64,000 nucleotides of DNA from Rhizoclosmatium globosum (Eukaryota; Chytridiomycota; Chytridiomycetes; Chytridiales; Chytriomycetaceae), in contig MCGO01000023.1 of assembly GCA_002104985.1 (NCBI GenBank), positions 1 to 64,000 of the forward strand. The letters are read 5' to 3'. The notes under the pieces are model-generated. The model had not been told where the DNA came from and did no database searches. It worked only from the letters and a program-made list of their open reading frames with translations. Positions 32,523-51,704 of this stretch are shown here, piece by piece (the first letter of the stretch is position 1; each line of letters opens with the position of its first letter). The position numbers and the translations under genes were made by a program.

Positions 32523-33854
32523 ATGAGTTCCAAATGGGCGTCTCGACTTTTACTTGGCAGTGTCCTCCGCTTTGGTGCCTACTACGCCTACGATGTCCCC
32601 GGATCACTGAACACACAGTTGATGAAACACTTCAACCTTGAGTTCAGCGAGTGGCAAGCCGTGCTTGGCCTGTTGTACGTCAGCTACTCGCTACCCAACA
32701 CGATCCTTCCCTTCTTTAGTGGGAGAGTTGTTGAACGTATCGGAGTCAATTACTTTCTGATAATTAGCGTGGGTCTAGTGGCAGTTGGACAGTTTCTGTT
32801 TGCGTTAAGTGTATCTGGGAAGAGTATTTGGTTGATGGTTGTTGGACGGGTGATCCTAGGAATTGGCGGTGAAGCTTCAGGTGTCGCAGTGGCTTCGTTG
32901 ATTGCGCAGTGGAAGGATCATCAGGTGCTTGGAATGAGTCTAAGTGAGTTTAGACTATGGCATGCCAGATTCTTATCATCTTCTCTGATAGATTCTGTCA
33001 TATGCACTTTGGGATCTGTAATGGTTGCATCTATCTCGCCCATGCTTTGTGACTGGTTGGGAGTCGGTTGGGCTGTTTGGATCGGGATACTTCCAGCTGT
33101 TGTCTCCTTCATCGCGTCCATCGTTCTAGTTTCAAGCATACAAAAGGAGCAGATGAACGCATCGGAAGATATATGTAACGAATCTACGCCTTTAGTTTCT
33201 GTGGCGATTGAATTATCGGAGTGTCAGGAATCCCTTCCTAAGTCTTTCTGGATTCTCGCGGCTTTATTTATCTTGGACTACGCGCTCATATGTTTTAATA
33301 ACACCGCATCTGCATTTTTGATTGACAGATGGTTCCCACATGATCCCGTTTCAGCTGGCTTTGCAATGAGGTATTCTTCCAATCTTCCAAATCTTCAACT
33401 CATAATCCCACACAGCATTCCAACCGCCATCAGCACGATTGTACTGATTTGCATTAGTCCGTTCATTTCCATAAACCGATCTTCACTACTTTTCCTAATG
33501 GCAAGCTTCTCACTTTTTGCTCTCGCACACATTCTTTTCGGATTCTTCAAGCCATATTTATACCCAACTCTGGCACTTCTTGGTGTCGGATATGCGATTA
33601 ATACTTGCATTTTATGGCCTTTAGTTTCTGCGGTTGTGGTGAATCCTGTCCAGCTTTCAAATGCGTACGGGATATGTACAGCTCTCTTCAATGTTGCCCT
33701 CGTTACGACACCCATTGCTGTTGCCGAAATTTTAGGTGGATCAGAATGTCAGGGAGGAGTGTGTTGGTGGAGGGTTGAGGTATTGTATTGTGTTTTGAGT
33801 GTCGTAGGAACTGCTGGATCACTTGCTTTATATGTGGACATGAAACCCAAATAA
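32523..33854 (+). CDS. Major facilitator superfamily transporter, MFSD1-like
   Basis: About 12 hydrophobic segments fit an MFS fold. The start reads RLLLGSVLRFGAYYAYDVPG, matching the MFSD1 first helix (F-G-x-Y-x-x-Y-D-x-P), then FSEWQAVLGLLYVSYSLPNT and VGRVILGIGGEASGVAVASL. MFSD1 is a lysosomal dipeptide exporter. Two introns are likely, at 32,944-32,991 and about 33,372-33,416 (48 and 45 bp): splicing them gives GMSLNSVICTLGSVM and GFAMSIPTAISTIV, which fit the family better than the read-through. Both are multiples of three with no stop, so the unspliced frame also stays open. No signal peptide is needed. Substrate assignment is by family only. Confidence 0.75.
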   Translation: MSSKWASRLLLGSVLRFGAYYAYDVPGSLNTQLMKHFNLEFSEWQAVLGLLYVSYSLPNTILPFFSGRVVERIGVNYFLIISVGLVAVGQFLFALSVSGKSIWLMVVGRVILGIGGEASGVAVASLIAQWKDHQVLGMSLSEFRLWHARFLSSSLIDSVICTLGSVMVASISPMLCDWLGVGWAVWIGILPAVVSFIASIVLVSSIQKEQMNASEDICNESTPLVSVAIELSECQESLPKSFWILAALFILDYALICFNNTASAFLIDRWFPHDPVSAGFAMRYSSNLPNLQLIIPHSIPTAISTIVLICISPFISINRSSLLFLMASFSLFALAHILFGFFKPYLYPTLALLGVGYAINTCILWPLVSAVVVNPVQLSNAYGICTALFNVALVTTPIAVAEILGGSECQGGVCWWRVEVLYCVLSVVGTAGSLALYVDMKPK

Positions 33855-33986
33855 TGTATAATTTAAGGCTTTATCATAAGAGACTCTTTTTATTGTAACG
33901 AGTACAACTTATATTTCACTGCGTTAAACAATAAAGGAAGAAGGCCCTCAGAAACAAACGTTCCAGGTCAAGGACCGAGAAATTTT

Positions 33987-34222
33987 TTACTGTCTGTTGG
34001 AACCGAGAGCCCAAGCAACGCCATCACCGTTTCTGTCTGGATTGTAATTATAAATTAGTTACTTAACCCTCCAAGTACATACATACAAAATCAAAGGCTG
34101 CCGTCGTTTTGGAAGCAAAGAGCGTCGAAAGATGTAACACCAGCACTCCAGACTTGGTTTCCATTACCATCGCGAAGAGAAATGTTGCGGTCTTGATCGT
34201 ATTTTACTGAACTGTCGTGCAA
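33987..34222 (-). pseudogene. B-lectin-like fragment with an in-frame stop
   Basis: On the minus strand the frame reads LHDSSVKYDQDRNISLRDGN, GNQVWSAGVTSFDALCFQND and GSL, then TGA, then after an intron-like gap (GTATGT...CAATCCAG) YRNGDGVAWALGSNRQ and a stop. The DGxxxLRDGxGxxVWSAG...FQNDGSL pattern is one bulb-lectin repeat, a mannose-binding fold. No start codon is seen close by. The TGA sits where family members continue a strand (typically L-V-L-Y), so it is read here as a decayed copy, though an unusual splice cannot be excluded. Confidence 0.4.
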
Positions 34223-34376
34223 GTATGTTTAGCTTCAGTTATTGTTTGTTTGAATAGTCACATTAGAGGTTTACCCTTCTTTTCTCTCTCATTAAACTAT
34301 TACTGTCAATGTCCAGATCGAAAGTAGATAACTCTGTCAGGATTTCAAATCTTTTGTTTTACTCAATTTTAAATCA

Positions 34377-35553
34377 ATGGCCGCCTTCACAACGCCCTGG
34401 ATCAAGAACCTCACGCGCCCCGGCCTCACCAACGGGTCCTCCAGCATTCGAAGCACGTACGAAAGCGATGACCAGGTTCCCTTTGGACTGATCGCAACAC
34501 CAATTATCGGTAACTGAAGTCGTTTACAAAGTGCCACCGATGCTCAGCCAATTCAACTGACCTTCGCTTTGAACCGAACCAGAAATGACGTCGGCAGAAG
34601 TGCCTGATCTCGACTGGCACGCGGTGATTCTTGTTGCGGAGGCGATCAAGAGCGATCCCTTCTCGTACCCAAAAGAGGCTATCGATGCAATCAAATACAG
34701 GCTTTCACACGATGACCCTGGTTTGATTACACTGTTAACTACGTATTTATTGCTAATACGTGCACTGCCAGTCTCAATCTACTACACACTCTCCCTTCTT
34801 GATACCTTCTACAAGAACTGCGGGGCTCCCTTTGTTCAAGCCGTTGTGAAGGAACAGGACTTTTTCAGATACGAATTCCTGCACAGAAAGAGCCTTGCGA
34901 GCGAGAACCGGGGCCAGATGATGGAACTGATTGCCGATTGGGGAACGGGTGATGATGCTGGTGAAGTACCCCTCCCAACTTTGAGGATCATTGAGTCACT
35001 CTAACATCCTTGATTGAAAGATCCTGACATGAAGCGATTCTTTGAACAATTGTACAAGGCGGAATACCCGTTCCCAGCCCATTCATTGACAAAGGTATGT
35101 CCTGGCTCTTTTCCAAGCAGCTACACCAATTCAAACTCATCTGATCAGCTCACGCATTCTGACATTGCTCGAATCCGTGCAACAACTTACACTCAAGGCG
35201 CATCCTCAAAAGTCTTTACAAACTCTACAAAATACGTATCCTACCCAAACCAACTCTCAATCCCAAAAGTCGACACCTCCGAAATCCGCGATTACTCTGT
35301 CCAACTCGCTAAAAAGACAAAGAACGGCGTGGTTGGTGCCGTCGAAGCTACAAAGGAAGTAGTCTCGTCAGCTTCTCTCCCTTCATCATCCAAGAAGGAA
35401 TACAAGTTTTCGCAACGTGGTCACTTTGATCCACGTGGTGTTGTCGGTCGATGGAAGGAAAAGCGTGAGGAAAAGTCGTCGTTTCAGTGGAAGGGTGGGC
35501 AGAGAAGTACGGATCGGGAAGGATTTGCGCTGTTGAGTGATGATGAAGAGTAG
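34377..35553 (+). CDS. VHS/ENTH-type domain protein (endosomal sorting adaptor-like)
   Basis: ATG 34,377 (MAAFTTPWIKNLTRPGLTNG). Introns lie near 34,510-34,583, 34,962-35,021 and 35,094-35,150. The VHS-like superhelix appears as PDLDWHAVILVAEAIKSDPF, KEAIDAIKYRLSHDDPGLIT and YTLSLLDTFYKNCGAPFVQA, with VVKEQDFFRYEFLHRKSLAS following. LLDTFYKNCG is the usual LLExLxKNCG VHS motif, and K-NCG is diagnostic. A short region between LLTT and YTLS may be an unspliced small intron. The C-terminal half is polar and Ser-rich with a basic segment (FDPRGVVGRWKEKREEKSSF) and an acidic end. It resembles Lsb5-type adaptors, but no GAT or ubiquitin-binding domain is evident. Confidence 0.65.
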
Positions 35554-35630
35554 ATATTTTCTTGTTTATTGTTGTGTTTTTTTGTATTCATGTGATTATA
35601 AACTTCTATTCTTGTTCGTATTCATATAGT

Positions 35631-36002
35631 TTACCCAATGAATCCTGCATCTTGGTGACCAAACGGTTCATTACAAATTTCAGGAAATACCCGATTAGTC
35701 ATCGTATTCACACCAACATCACACGCCACTCCTTCTCCGACTTTCAACTTTCGCTCCATATGCACCCCTCCATATGCACCCCTCCACACACGCATCCACT
35801 CTTCTTGCACCTCCTCGATACTTTTCCGACACCTCTCATCTCTTTCTTGCATAAACAAGACCAAGTCCTCAACACTCATTCCGTCAACCTGCGTCTCTGT
35901 CAAAGCGTCGTAGTTTTTATGTTTCTGCGCCGCGAGGTCATCCAATGTTTGTACAGTTGGCGAAACTCCGATTTGTGGGTATGAATACGGCAGACGACAC
36001 AA
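35631..36002 (-). CDS. Hypothetical small protein, start not found
   Basis: An open frame on the minus strand ends at 35,631 and continues upstream of 36,002 for a further 100 bp or more, but it has no ATG at a convincing place. The C-terminal part is plausible protein: VEDLVFMQ-type helix (GMSVEDLVLFMQERDERCRK) and SIEEVQEEWMRVWRGAYGGV. The upstream read-through is Arg/Ser/Thr-rich (PPRRLLTRPSAIRTHTLPSE), like a mitochondrial presequence. I do not recognise it. An upstream exon with the start is possible. Confidence 0.35.
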   Translation of the reverse strand: MCRLPYSYPQIGVSPTVQTLDDLAAQKHKNYDALTETQVDGMSVEDLVLFMQERDERCRKSIEEVQEEWMRVWRGAYGGVHMERKLKVGEGVACDVGVNTMTNRVFPEICNEPFGHQDAGFIG

Positions 36003-37194
36003 ATGTGTTGATTCTGAAGGAAGAGTATGCGTTCTAATAGCTGACGGTCTTGTTAAAAGTCTTCGTGGCGGAACCGTGGCGTTTATGAGATTGCTTGGAT
36101 GCTGACGTTGCGTTGAGTTTATCGGTGTATTGTCGGTGTTATGCAGGGTGGTGGTTCTCCACCTTTTTTTTTGCGGAGCCTTTTTCGAACCTCGTCAACC
36201 ACTCTGCAACCCTTCTTTCAACATCTCTCGATCCAATAAAAACATTTCGATCTCGATCGCTATCTCTTTGTCCTAAGCACTTAATATTTAATTCTTTGGG
36301 CTGTGTCTGTCTTGCTTCCTTTTTTGATCCACCAACAGCTATTGGCGCACTCTTGCCATGGACCTCAGAGCTGCTGTTGAAAGCAGTATCAAAGGAAAGG
36401 TATTTAGTTTATATATGTCTTACGTCAAACGAGCCCATCTAGCTCGCTCTTATAAGTGGTTAAGAATTCAAGATCAACTTTTTAGCCAAAGGTCCCAGTT
36501 CCATTAATTGGTAAAGATTAACATTTACAAAAAGTTCTGCGTGGAGGCAATTTATTCTATTGCATTTTGGGACATTTGGAATCGAGTTGTGGCGCAGCTA
36601 ACAACCTCGCATCTGATTGGTCGACACTGGTTTTCATACTTTTCCTGCATACTGATTTGGCGCTGTGCCCACAGTAATCTCGAAAAGAACATGTCTCGCA
36701 GTCTACAGAAATTGGCACAAGAAATGAGAGTAAAATAATGAGAATGTGAAACGTAGCGGCAATAGCGGCAATGACGGAGATTCTCATCATGTGGCCTTCC
36801 AGATTTGGCAGGCCACATGACAAAAGCGGCAAAACAAAGCAGGGTTGAGGAGTCGATTCCTAACTCATGCGAAAAAGTTGGGTTTAAACCACCACCCTGG
36901 GTGTTATGACTCATTTGGCTTGGCTCGATGTTGAGTAGCAAATCGGTCAATTGGATTGAGGTTCCAGGAGACCGTAATGACGCTTGAGGGGATTGAATGT
37001 TTGACAGCATCGCTATTGTGGGCAGATTTTTTTTCTGATCCGATCAAGGTAAAAAAACTTAGGTGGATGGAAAAAATTGGTTCAGAGTTCAGAGACAAGT
37101 AAGTTGAATAGGTCGATTATGAGTGTGACAAAAAGGTTAGAGTAGAGTACATATATTTAAGCTTCATATATATTATTTACGAAAAGAAGATATC
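36003..37194. other. Gene-poor region of about 1.2 kb
   Basis: No coding frame with recognisable content. A perfect 10-bp inverted repeat (TCATGTGGCC / GGCCACATGA, 14-nt loop) lies at 36,787-36,820, and a GCGGCAATA direct repeat precedes it near 36,755. The stretch ends at the tRNA-Ser gene. Confidence 0.5.
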
Positions 37195-37276
37195 GACAAC
37201 GTGGCCGAGCGGTTAAGGCGATAGACTAGAAATCTATTACTCTCTGAGTGCGCAGGTTCAAGTCCTGCCGTTGTCG
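37195..37276 (+). tRNA. tRNA-Ser (anticodon AGA)
   Basis: 82 nt with a perfect 7-bp acceptor stem (GACAACG / CGTTGTC), discriminator G, D-loop TGGCCGAGCGGTTAAGG, anticodon loop CTAGAAA within a TAGACT...AATCTA stem, a long class II variable arm and T-loop GGTTCAAGTCC. The long variable arm and AGA anticodon are typical of tRNA-Ser. No intron. Confidence 0.95.
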
Positions 37277-37340
37277 CTTTCACATATCAGTTTTTTCTTG
37301 GACAAATTCACAGACAAATTCATACCCTCTCTGAAATTAT

Positions 37341-37404
37341 GCCATCATTCCTCTTCTTTCCTTTGACTTCATGCCATCATTCCTCTTCTTTCCTTTGACT
37401 TCAT
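37341..37404. repeat. 32-bp tandem direct repeat (two copies)
   Basis: The pyrimidine-rich unit GCCATCATTCCTCTTCTTTC... is present twice, at 37,341-37,372 and 37,373-37,404, just downstream of tRNA-Ser. Not coding. Confidence 0.85.
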
Positions 37405-37470
37405 TCTTTATAAATTCTCAAGCTTTATTGTTGTATTGTTTGAACGATAATGTCCAAAAAACATCAATCT

Positions 37471-38517
37471 TTACTCTTCATCCTGCTTCTTCTGAGCTGG
37501 AGCCGTAATACCTTCGTTAGATACAGTTTTATCCAAAACCCTATGAAACACACTGTCAATGAAATGATACAAATCCTCTGTGTTTGTTGCTTACCAGTAC
37601 AACTGAGTAGCATATTCAGGACGAGGAACAAACCCTTCCAGAATCTGTTCAGAAGTGATACCAGCTCCATAAGCTTCAAGATTGACTTCCTTGTTTGCCG
37701 AGATGGCTCCAAATTCCTGTTGTCACTTCATTAGTTTCACGTCTTGCAGATGCTTAGATATTCTTACCAAAGAAGCACCAGCAAACAAACCCTGGCTTCT
37801 AGAATAACTGTAAATTGGAGCAATCACCTTGTTGTTAACTTGACCGCCTGCTTCGACAGCAGCTCCAAACGGTCCAGCCGCAACTAAGGTACGAGGTTAA
37901 ATATCGCGACACTGTGAAGACATGTACTTACCAGAAAGGTTACCGCCAGCTGTAAAGTTATGCGCCTTCTTAAAACTGTCAACAGCCTCGTCGTCATTCT
38001 TGAGTTGTTATACAGTGAATATGGAGCGGGTTGGGTTGGGGTTGCGAACGCACTCACCAAGATAATGACAAATTCAGTCACTTGAGCCCCGAATTGGCTT
38101 CCGAATCCGATGCTGGTTGTTTCGATGGCAGATGGAGCGGACCAAGCTGTAAGAAGAGTTGAAGAAAGAATAGAGTGGACTTTTTTGATATCCCCACTAC
38201 TTACATCCGTTCGGGAGTCTGGCGACAACGACTCCGCTTCCGTGTCTACCTGAAATTCCAATTCCAGCCTATGAATTGATTTCGTTTTTTAGATTTTTGG
38301 TGATGATTTGATGCGGGGAGGAAATTTACCTTAAAGACGTCGAGGATCGCGACTCCCTTGGCGTTTTCTGGAAAGTTATACAGATCATGTTAGAATACAT
38401 GTATAGTGGATGTGTCAGCATACTCAAGATGCTGTCTGGAATCATGGTTCCATGGTCTGTTCGGAAAGCTTCAAGAATCTTGGCGGCTTTCGCACTGTCG
38501 ACTGCAAGTTGTGTCAT
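37471..38517 (-). CDS. SYLF (Ysc84-type) protein, tandem copy A
   Basis: ATG 38,517 (MTQLAVDSAKAAKILEAFRT) opens the SYLF domain, then the exons give NAKGVAILDVF, GISGRHGSGVVVARLP, WSAPSAIETTSIGFGSQFGA, VTEFVIIL, AVDSFKKAHNFTAGGNLS, AAGPFGAAVEAGGQVN and YSYSRSQGLFAGAS. The last exon gives EAYGAGITSEQILEGFVPRP and a charged tail QKKQDEE. Short introns split the domain. There is no SH3. Copies A and B share an exon pattern and have similar C termini (EQILEGFVPRPEYA), so they arose by local duplication. Confidence 0.85.
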
Positions 38518-38829
38518 ATTAGTTTTTTGTTCAATCACGGTGTGGTTGGATATTCTGTGGTTATATACCTGCAAACAACACTTATTGTGACGGGGCGATA
38601 CTGTTGGTCAACAACCAGCCACATGACTGCACTCTTTCGTATTACTCCGCATGCATTCATACTCTTTCATGTTCAACTTTCCCTTAATAGGAAGCCTCAA
38701 TCATGAAAGTGTGAATTCTCTCCCTTCGTGCGATATTGGTATAACATGATATACTTTTCAATATTTTGGATAATTAACATGCAGATATAATCATAGCGAA
38801 CAAAACAAAAAAGAAGTATCAAAAGCTAT
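38518..38829. other. Intergenic region between two SYLF genes
   Basis: 312 bp. It holds the promoter of SYLF copy A and the 3' end of copy B. No feature seen beyond AT-rich sequence. Confidence 0.5.
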
Positions 38830-39979
38830 TTAAGCACTTGGAGCTCCACTCTTCTTTGCAAGAGGTTCCTCCTCCTCATCCTCCTTTTTGAACGCAAGTG
38901 GGACAGACTCCTTCTCATGTGGCGTGACAGTCATATCCAACGCCCTTAACGTGCATTCAGTCTTAAGCAAGATTGAAATTGAAAAAAATAAATCACTCAC
39001 AAGTACAATTCCATAGCATACTCTGGACGTGGCACAAACCCTTCAAGAATCTGTTGCGCGGAAATATCGATTCCGTATGCTTGTGCGTTCACTTCCTTGC
39101 GTTCCGAGATTGCCCCGAATTCCTGAAATTTCGCAGATTCAGAATGGATGGTTTCTGGAGAAAGAGAAAAGTGGGAATACCATGGATGCACCAGCGAAAA
39201 GACCCTGACTTCTGGAATAACTGTAGATTGGGGCAGCAGCTTCACTGTTGATTTGACCGCCTGCTTCAACGGAAGCACCAAAAGGACCGGCGGCGACTGT
39301 TCACATCTATAAGTATTTTATGGATTCTGTAGGAATTACACTCAACTAGACAAGTTTGCACCGGCAGTAAAGTTGTGTGGCTTTGTGAAACTCGCGACAG
39401 CTTCGTCCGTGTTCTGTTATTTTGATAAGTGTAGTGATTAGAAATGATCATAATCACGAGCGACCAAGCATTTAATACGCACCAAGACGATAACAAAGTC
39501 AGTCAACTGAGCACCCAATTGATGGCCGACGCCGAATCCAGTTGTTACGATCGCAGATGGAGCAGACCAGGCTGGATTTGGGGTTACAAGAATTAGTATT
39601 GAGGGTATCATCGCTTTCGAGTTCGTATTCGTTGGCAGTAGATACTCACATCCATCGGCGAGTCGGGCAACAACGACACCGGTTCCGTGGCGTCCTGAGA
39701 GACCCAGTCCAGCCTGTGTGAGGGAGGGTGTTCCAGGTTAGAGCTCGGTGATCAAGGTTACTCGCTGCTCAATGATGCATACCTTAATTACAGACAAGAC
39801 TGCAACACCTTTTGCATTCTCTGTTGATGTATTGAAGCAAGGATAAGCTCAAGGAGAATAGACAAGTTAAGGGGAAACAACTCACTCAGAATGGCATCTG
39901 GGATAATTATTCCGTGTTCAGTGCGGAAAGAGTCGAGAATTGTGGTTGCCTTGTGACAGTCGGCTGCGAGATCAAGCAT
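38830..39979 (-). CDS. SYLF (Ysc84-type) protein, tandem copy B
   Basis: It starts at ATG 39,979 (MLDLAADCHKATTILDSFRT) and follows the same exon scheme as copy A: NAKGVAVLSVIK, GLGLSGRHGTGVVVARL, GWSAPSAIVTTGFGVGHQLG, DFVIVL, ASFTKPHNFTAGANLS, AAGPFGASVEAGGQIN, YSYSRSQGLFAGASMEFGAI and QQILEGFVPRPEYAMELYL. It ends with a longer acidic tail (FKKEDEEEEPLAKKSGAPSA). The domain is intact and there is no SH3. The acidic tail differs from copy A, so the duplicates diverge mainly at the end. Confidence 0.85.
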
Positions 39980-40094
39980 TGGTGGTGGTTTCGTGCGATG
40001 GTTTTTTGATTGCCACTTTGCTTTTCCTGTTTCGATTGTGAAGATCGTGGGGATGATTTGTCACACGTCTCTTTCGCTTTATTCGAATACCTTC

Positions 40095-41018
40095 TTATTT
40101 ACCAATAACACGTAACGCAGCATAAATCTGTCCACGATGATACCATCCATGATTCACAACATGAAACAAGACCAGTCCAAGCCGCTTTTCAGTTGGATGA
40201 TCAAATCCTTCTAATCCATTCACATATTCAGACCACAACGCGCTTTGCTTTCTGATTCTTTCTTTGAGTTCATCCCGGTCAGGACACCAAGTCTCCCACA
40301 GACTTGACGTTGATTCCGCATTGGAATACAACTCTTCGTCAGGCCGTTCCCAATACACATCGAACCGAGACGCATCTTTTCCACGCAGAACATCGTACCA
40401 GACTGTATCACCCATGACCATATGATTCAGAGTTCCATGCACAGATCGAAAGCACAATCCACAGTTTGAGTGATACGCTTCGTCCGTGAGTCCTTCAATG
40501 CTCTTTATCAAGTCAGTGTATGCTTCCATGTTCTGTTTTGCGTGCAAGCGAAAGAGTTCGAGTTGCTGTGGGTCAGTGACTTCCTTGTATGGTTTAATGT
40601 ACAGTGCATCCAGTGCGAGTGGCTTCAGTCCGCACATGCACAGAAAACCAGAGACAGCTCCACGGATTTGGGTGGATTTGTTGGTGAAGGAGAGAAGCGA
40701 TTCGGAAGTGATTGGTTGGCAACTTTCAGTGTCAGTTGAGGCCAAGTGAGCGAGTAGAGTGTCTGAGGTGTTCAGGATAACTGCACAAACTGATTCAATC
40801 GATGTACTTTCAGTCAGGTTTGTGGTTCCACTTGAAATGCCAAGGAAAGAGAGGAAGGCCTTTGTCAATCCATCCAATTCAACCAAACTCTCTCGAATCA
40901 ACTCTTGGTAGCGTGCAGTTACTTTCTCCTTCACTAAATCACTAGTCAGATGTCCAAAGAGCTTGTCATTCGCCCAGTGATTGTACTGGGCCAGAACTTG
41001 GTGGATTGTTTGAACCAT
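40095..41018 (-). CDS. DinB-fold protein with a long insertion
   Basis: Intronless, 307 residues, ATG 41,018 (MVQTIHQVLAQYNHWANDKL). DinB and related four-helix proteins bind a divalent metal with three histidines. Candidates here are His in HGTLNHMVMGDTVWYDVL and the pair in FHVVNHGWYHRGQIYAALR. The typical start (xLxRYNxWANxxLxxxL) and end (HxxxHRGQ) are both present. Between them is an insertion of roughly 130 residues (VELDGLTKAFLSFLGISSGT to ALYIKPYKEVTDPQQLELFR) not usual in the family. The lack of introns and family distribution are compatible with a bacterial origin, but that is inference. Function is unknown; DinB-fold proteins include thiol-dependent enzymes. Confidence 0.75.
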   Translation of the reverse strand: MVQTIHQVLAQYNHWANDKLFGHLTSDLVKEKVTARYQELIRESLVELDGLTKAFLSFLGISSGTTNLTESTSIESVCAVILNTSDTLLAHLASTDTESCQPITSESLLSFTNKSTQIRGAVSGFLCMCGLKPLALDALYIKPYKEVTDPQQLELFRLHAKQNMEAYTDLIKSIEGLTDEAYHSNCGLCFRSVHGTLNHMVMGDTVWYDVLRGKDASRFDVYWERPDEELYSNAESTSSLWETWCPDRDELKERIRKQSALWSEYVNGLEGFDHPTEKRLGLVLFHVVNHGWYHRGQIYAALRVIGK

Positions 41019-41045
41019 TCTTAAAACGATTTATTCGCCCAAAAC

Positions 41046-42011
41046 CTATTCCTCAGAGAATTCAGAGTACGTTGGCTCGGAGTACATCGGCAAGATATCT
41101 TGATCCAACGCTTCTCTTTCCCCAAGTCCGAATTCAGTAAAGAGCGGTGGTAAGTCAGAACTCCAAGTTGAATACTTTGGAACTTCCAACTGGCTCGGTG
41201 GACAATACGGCGATTTCAACAACCGCATAACCAAGAACGTCTTTGGATAACTTGTGGAACGGATGCGTTTCATTCTTTCAGGTGATATCTGAAGTGAGGA
41301 ATGAGGTTCAGGATTGGACTCAACCACAAGGAAAATACATACCTTCCGTAAAGTATCGACATGGAATCGATATTCCTCCTTGACCATTTTTTCAAACGCA
41401 TATTGTACTGATTGCGCTACAAATCGTAAACATCATCATGCATCAGCCTCCAACCAGATTTCAAAGTTTCACTTACGAGACTCCGGATTTAATCCCCAAT
41501 CTCCAATCATTGCTAAAGCCATAGCTCTCATTTCAGGTGTAATGTCCTGTTTAAATAAGCGATGATGTTGAGTCATTCTACTCCAATCAAAACTTAATTA
41601 CATTTCGATGGATGAAGCCAATAGCCAGATCACCGATAGACACTTCATTTTGAAACACAAGTCCGCATTCTATGTAAAGAGTTGCAAAGAGAGACAGTGT
41701 CGTCAAAATGACTCCTTTTTGAGTGGTAGTTCTGTTATCTTGAATGCACACACACAATCAAAGTGTACCTTCCTCCATCGCATTCTCAAGTTGATAAATC
41801 AATGATTTGATTGCTTGGTGTGTGGTAGTCCGCGGAGTAGGCGAAAGCTTAATGCCAGTTAAAAGCTGCCTCAATGCAGACAGATTCGGAGACGGCGAAC
41901 TGGTCAGGTCTTTTGTCACATTCAGTTACTTGATAAGTCGACGAGGAGACAGGAGATACCCATCACTGCAGCTCCTGCAAGACCGTCAGGCTTGAACACA
42001 ACTGCTGCCAT
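41046..42011 (-). CDS. Unrecognised helical protein, several short exons
   Basis: From ATG 42,011 (MAAVVFKPDGLAGAAVMDLT) the protein runs through small exons with introns near 41,910-41,955, 41,690-41,770, 41,550-41,600, 41,415-41,475 and 41,290-41,340. Recovered pieces are HQAIKSLIYQLENAMEECGL, FQNEVSIGDLAIGFIHRN, MRAMALAMIGDWGLNPES, AQSVQYAFEKMVKEEYRFHV and ISPERMKRIRSTSYPKTFLV. It ends EPTYSEFSEE, about 230 residues in all. I do not recognise it. The C-terminal half is acidic and Tyr/Pro-rich. Only 28 bp separate its ATG from the 3' end of the upstream ABC transporter. Confidence 0.55.
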
Positions 42012-42039
42012 TTTCTGAAACCACTTTTTATTTCATCAG

Positions 42040-46559
<4,520 letters not shown>

Positions 46560-46722
46560 TTTGATGAGATCAATCTGAAATCGATGATTGGATTTTGGGC
46601 TTCTTCCTTCCTGACGTGGCGAAGTTTCACACAAATCTCCACCAATTTGTCGATTTTGTCATGCTTTTGATTCGATATCAGATTCATTAAATTTATTGTT
46701 CGCATTGAAACATAGAAAGAAA

Positions 46723-51362
<4,640 letters not shown>

Positions 51363-51704
51363 CTCGAAAGGTTTCAGTAAAAAAAAGTATTTGCAAATCC
51401 CTTCCGGCCCGGTCCCCGCATTCCGAATCCAGAAGTCGTGGATGAGTTTCTCTGTAAATTGAACTGACCTGGTGAAGTGACTGGATATAGACAAAGATTA
51501 TAAATTAGATTCCTGTCCAGTTATAAAACATTAAGTTAATTAACAATCGTGGGTATTCTTCTTGTTTCGCACTTGTTCCAAAGAAGTTCGACAAAAAAGA
51601 CACACCAGGTCCGCTCTCCCTCATCAAACCGACACCCTTTTCCCAACTTCAGCCAAGCTAACCAAACCATCTCCTCCAAAACATTTGAACAACTTCAGGG
51701 CACC

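Noticed and set aside
1954..34222. TGA read as a sense codon (alternative code), suggested by in-frame TGAs in the Rqc2-like gene and the B-lectin fragment
   Set aside because: TGA is used as a normal stop in clear genes here, such as the UreG-like gene (11,947-11,949) and the SH3-like gene at 7,908. Both candidate loci carry other damage.
36552..37010. 152-codon open frame on the minus strand
   Set aside because: No similarity to a known domain, unusual composition (Cys, Arg and Ser scattered), and no supporting splice or start context. Read as chance.
37195..37404. tRNA-linked mobile element insertion site
   Set aside because: The 32-bp tandem repeat downstream of the tRNA is not flanked by element ends, target duplication or an integrase.
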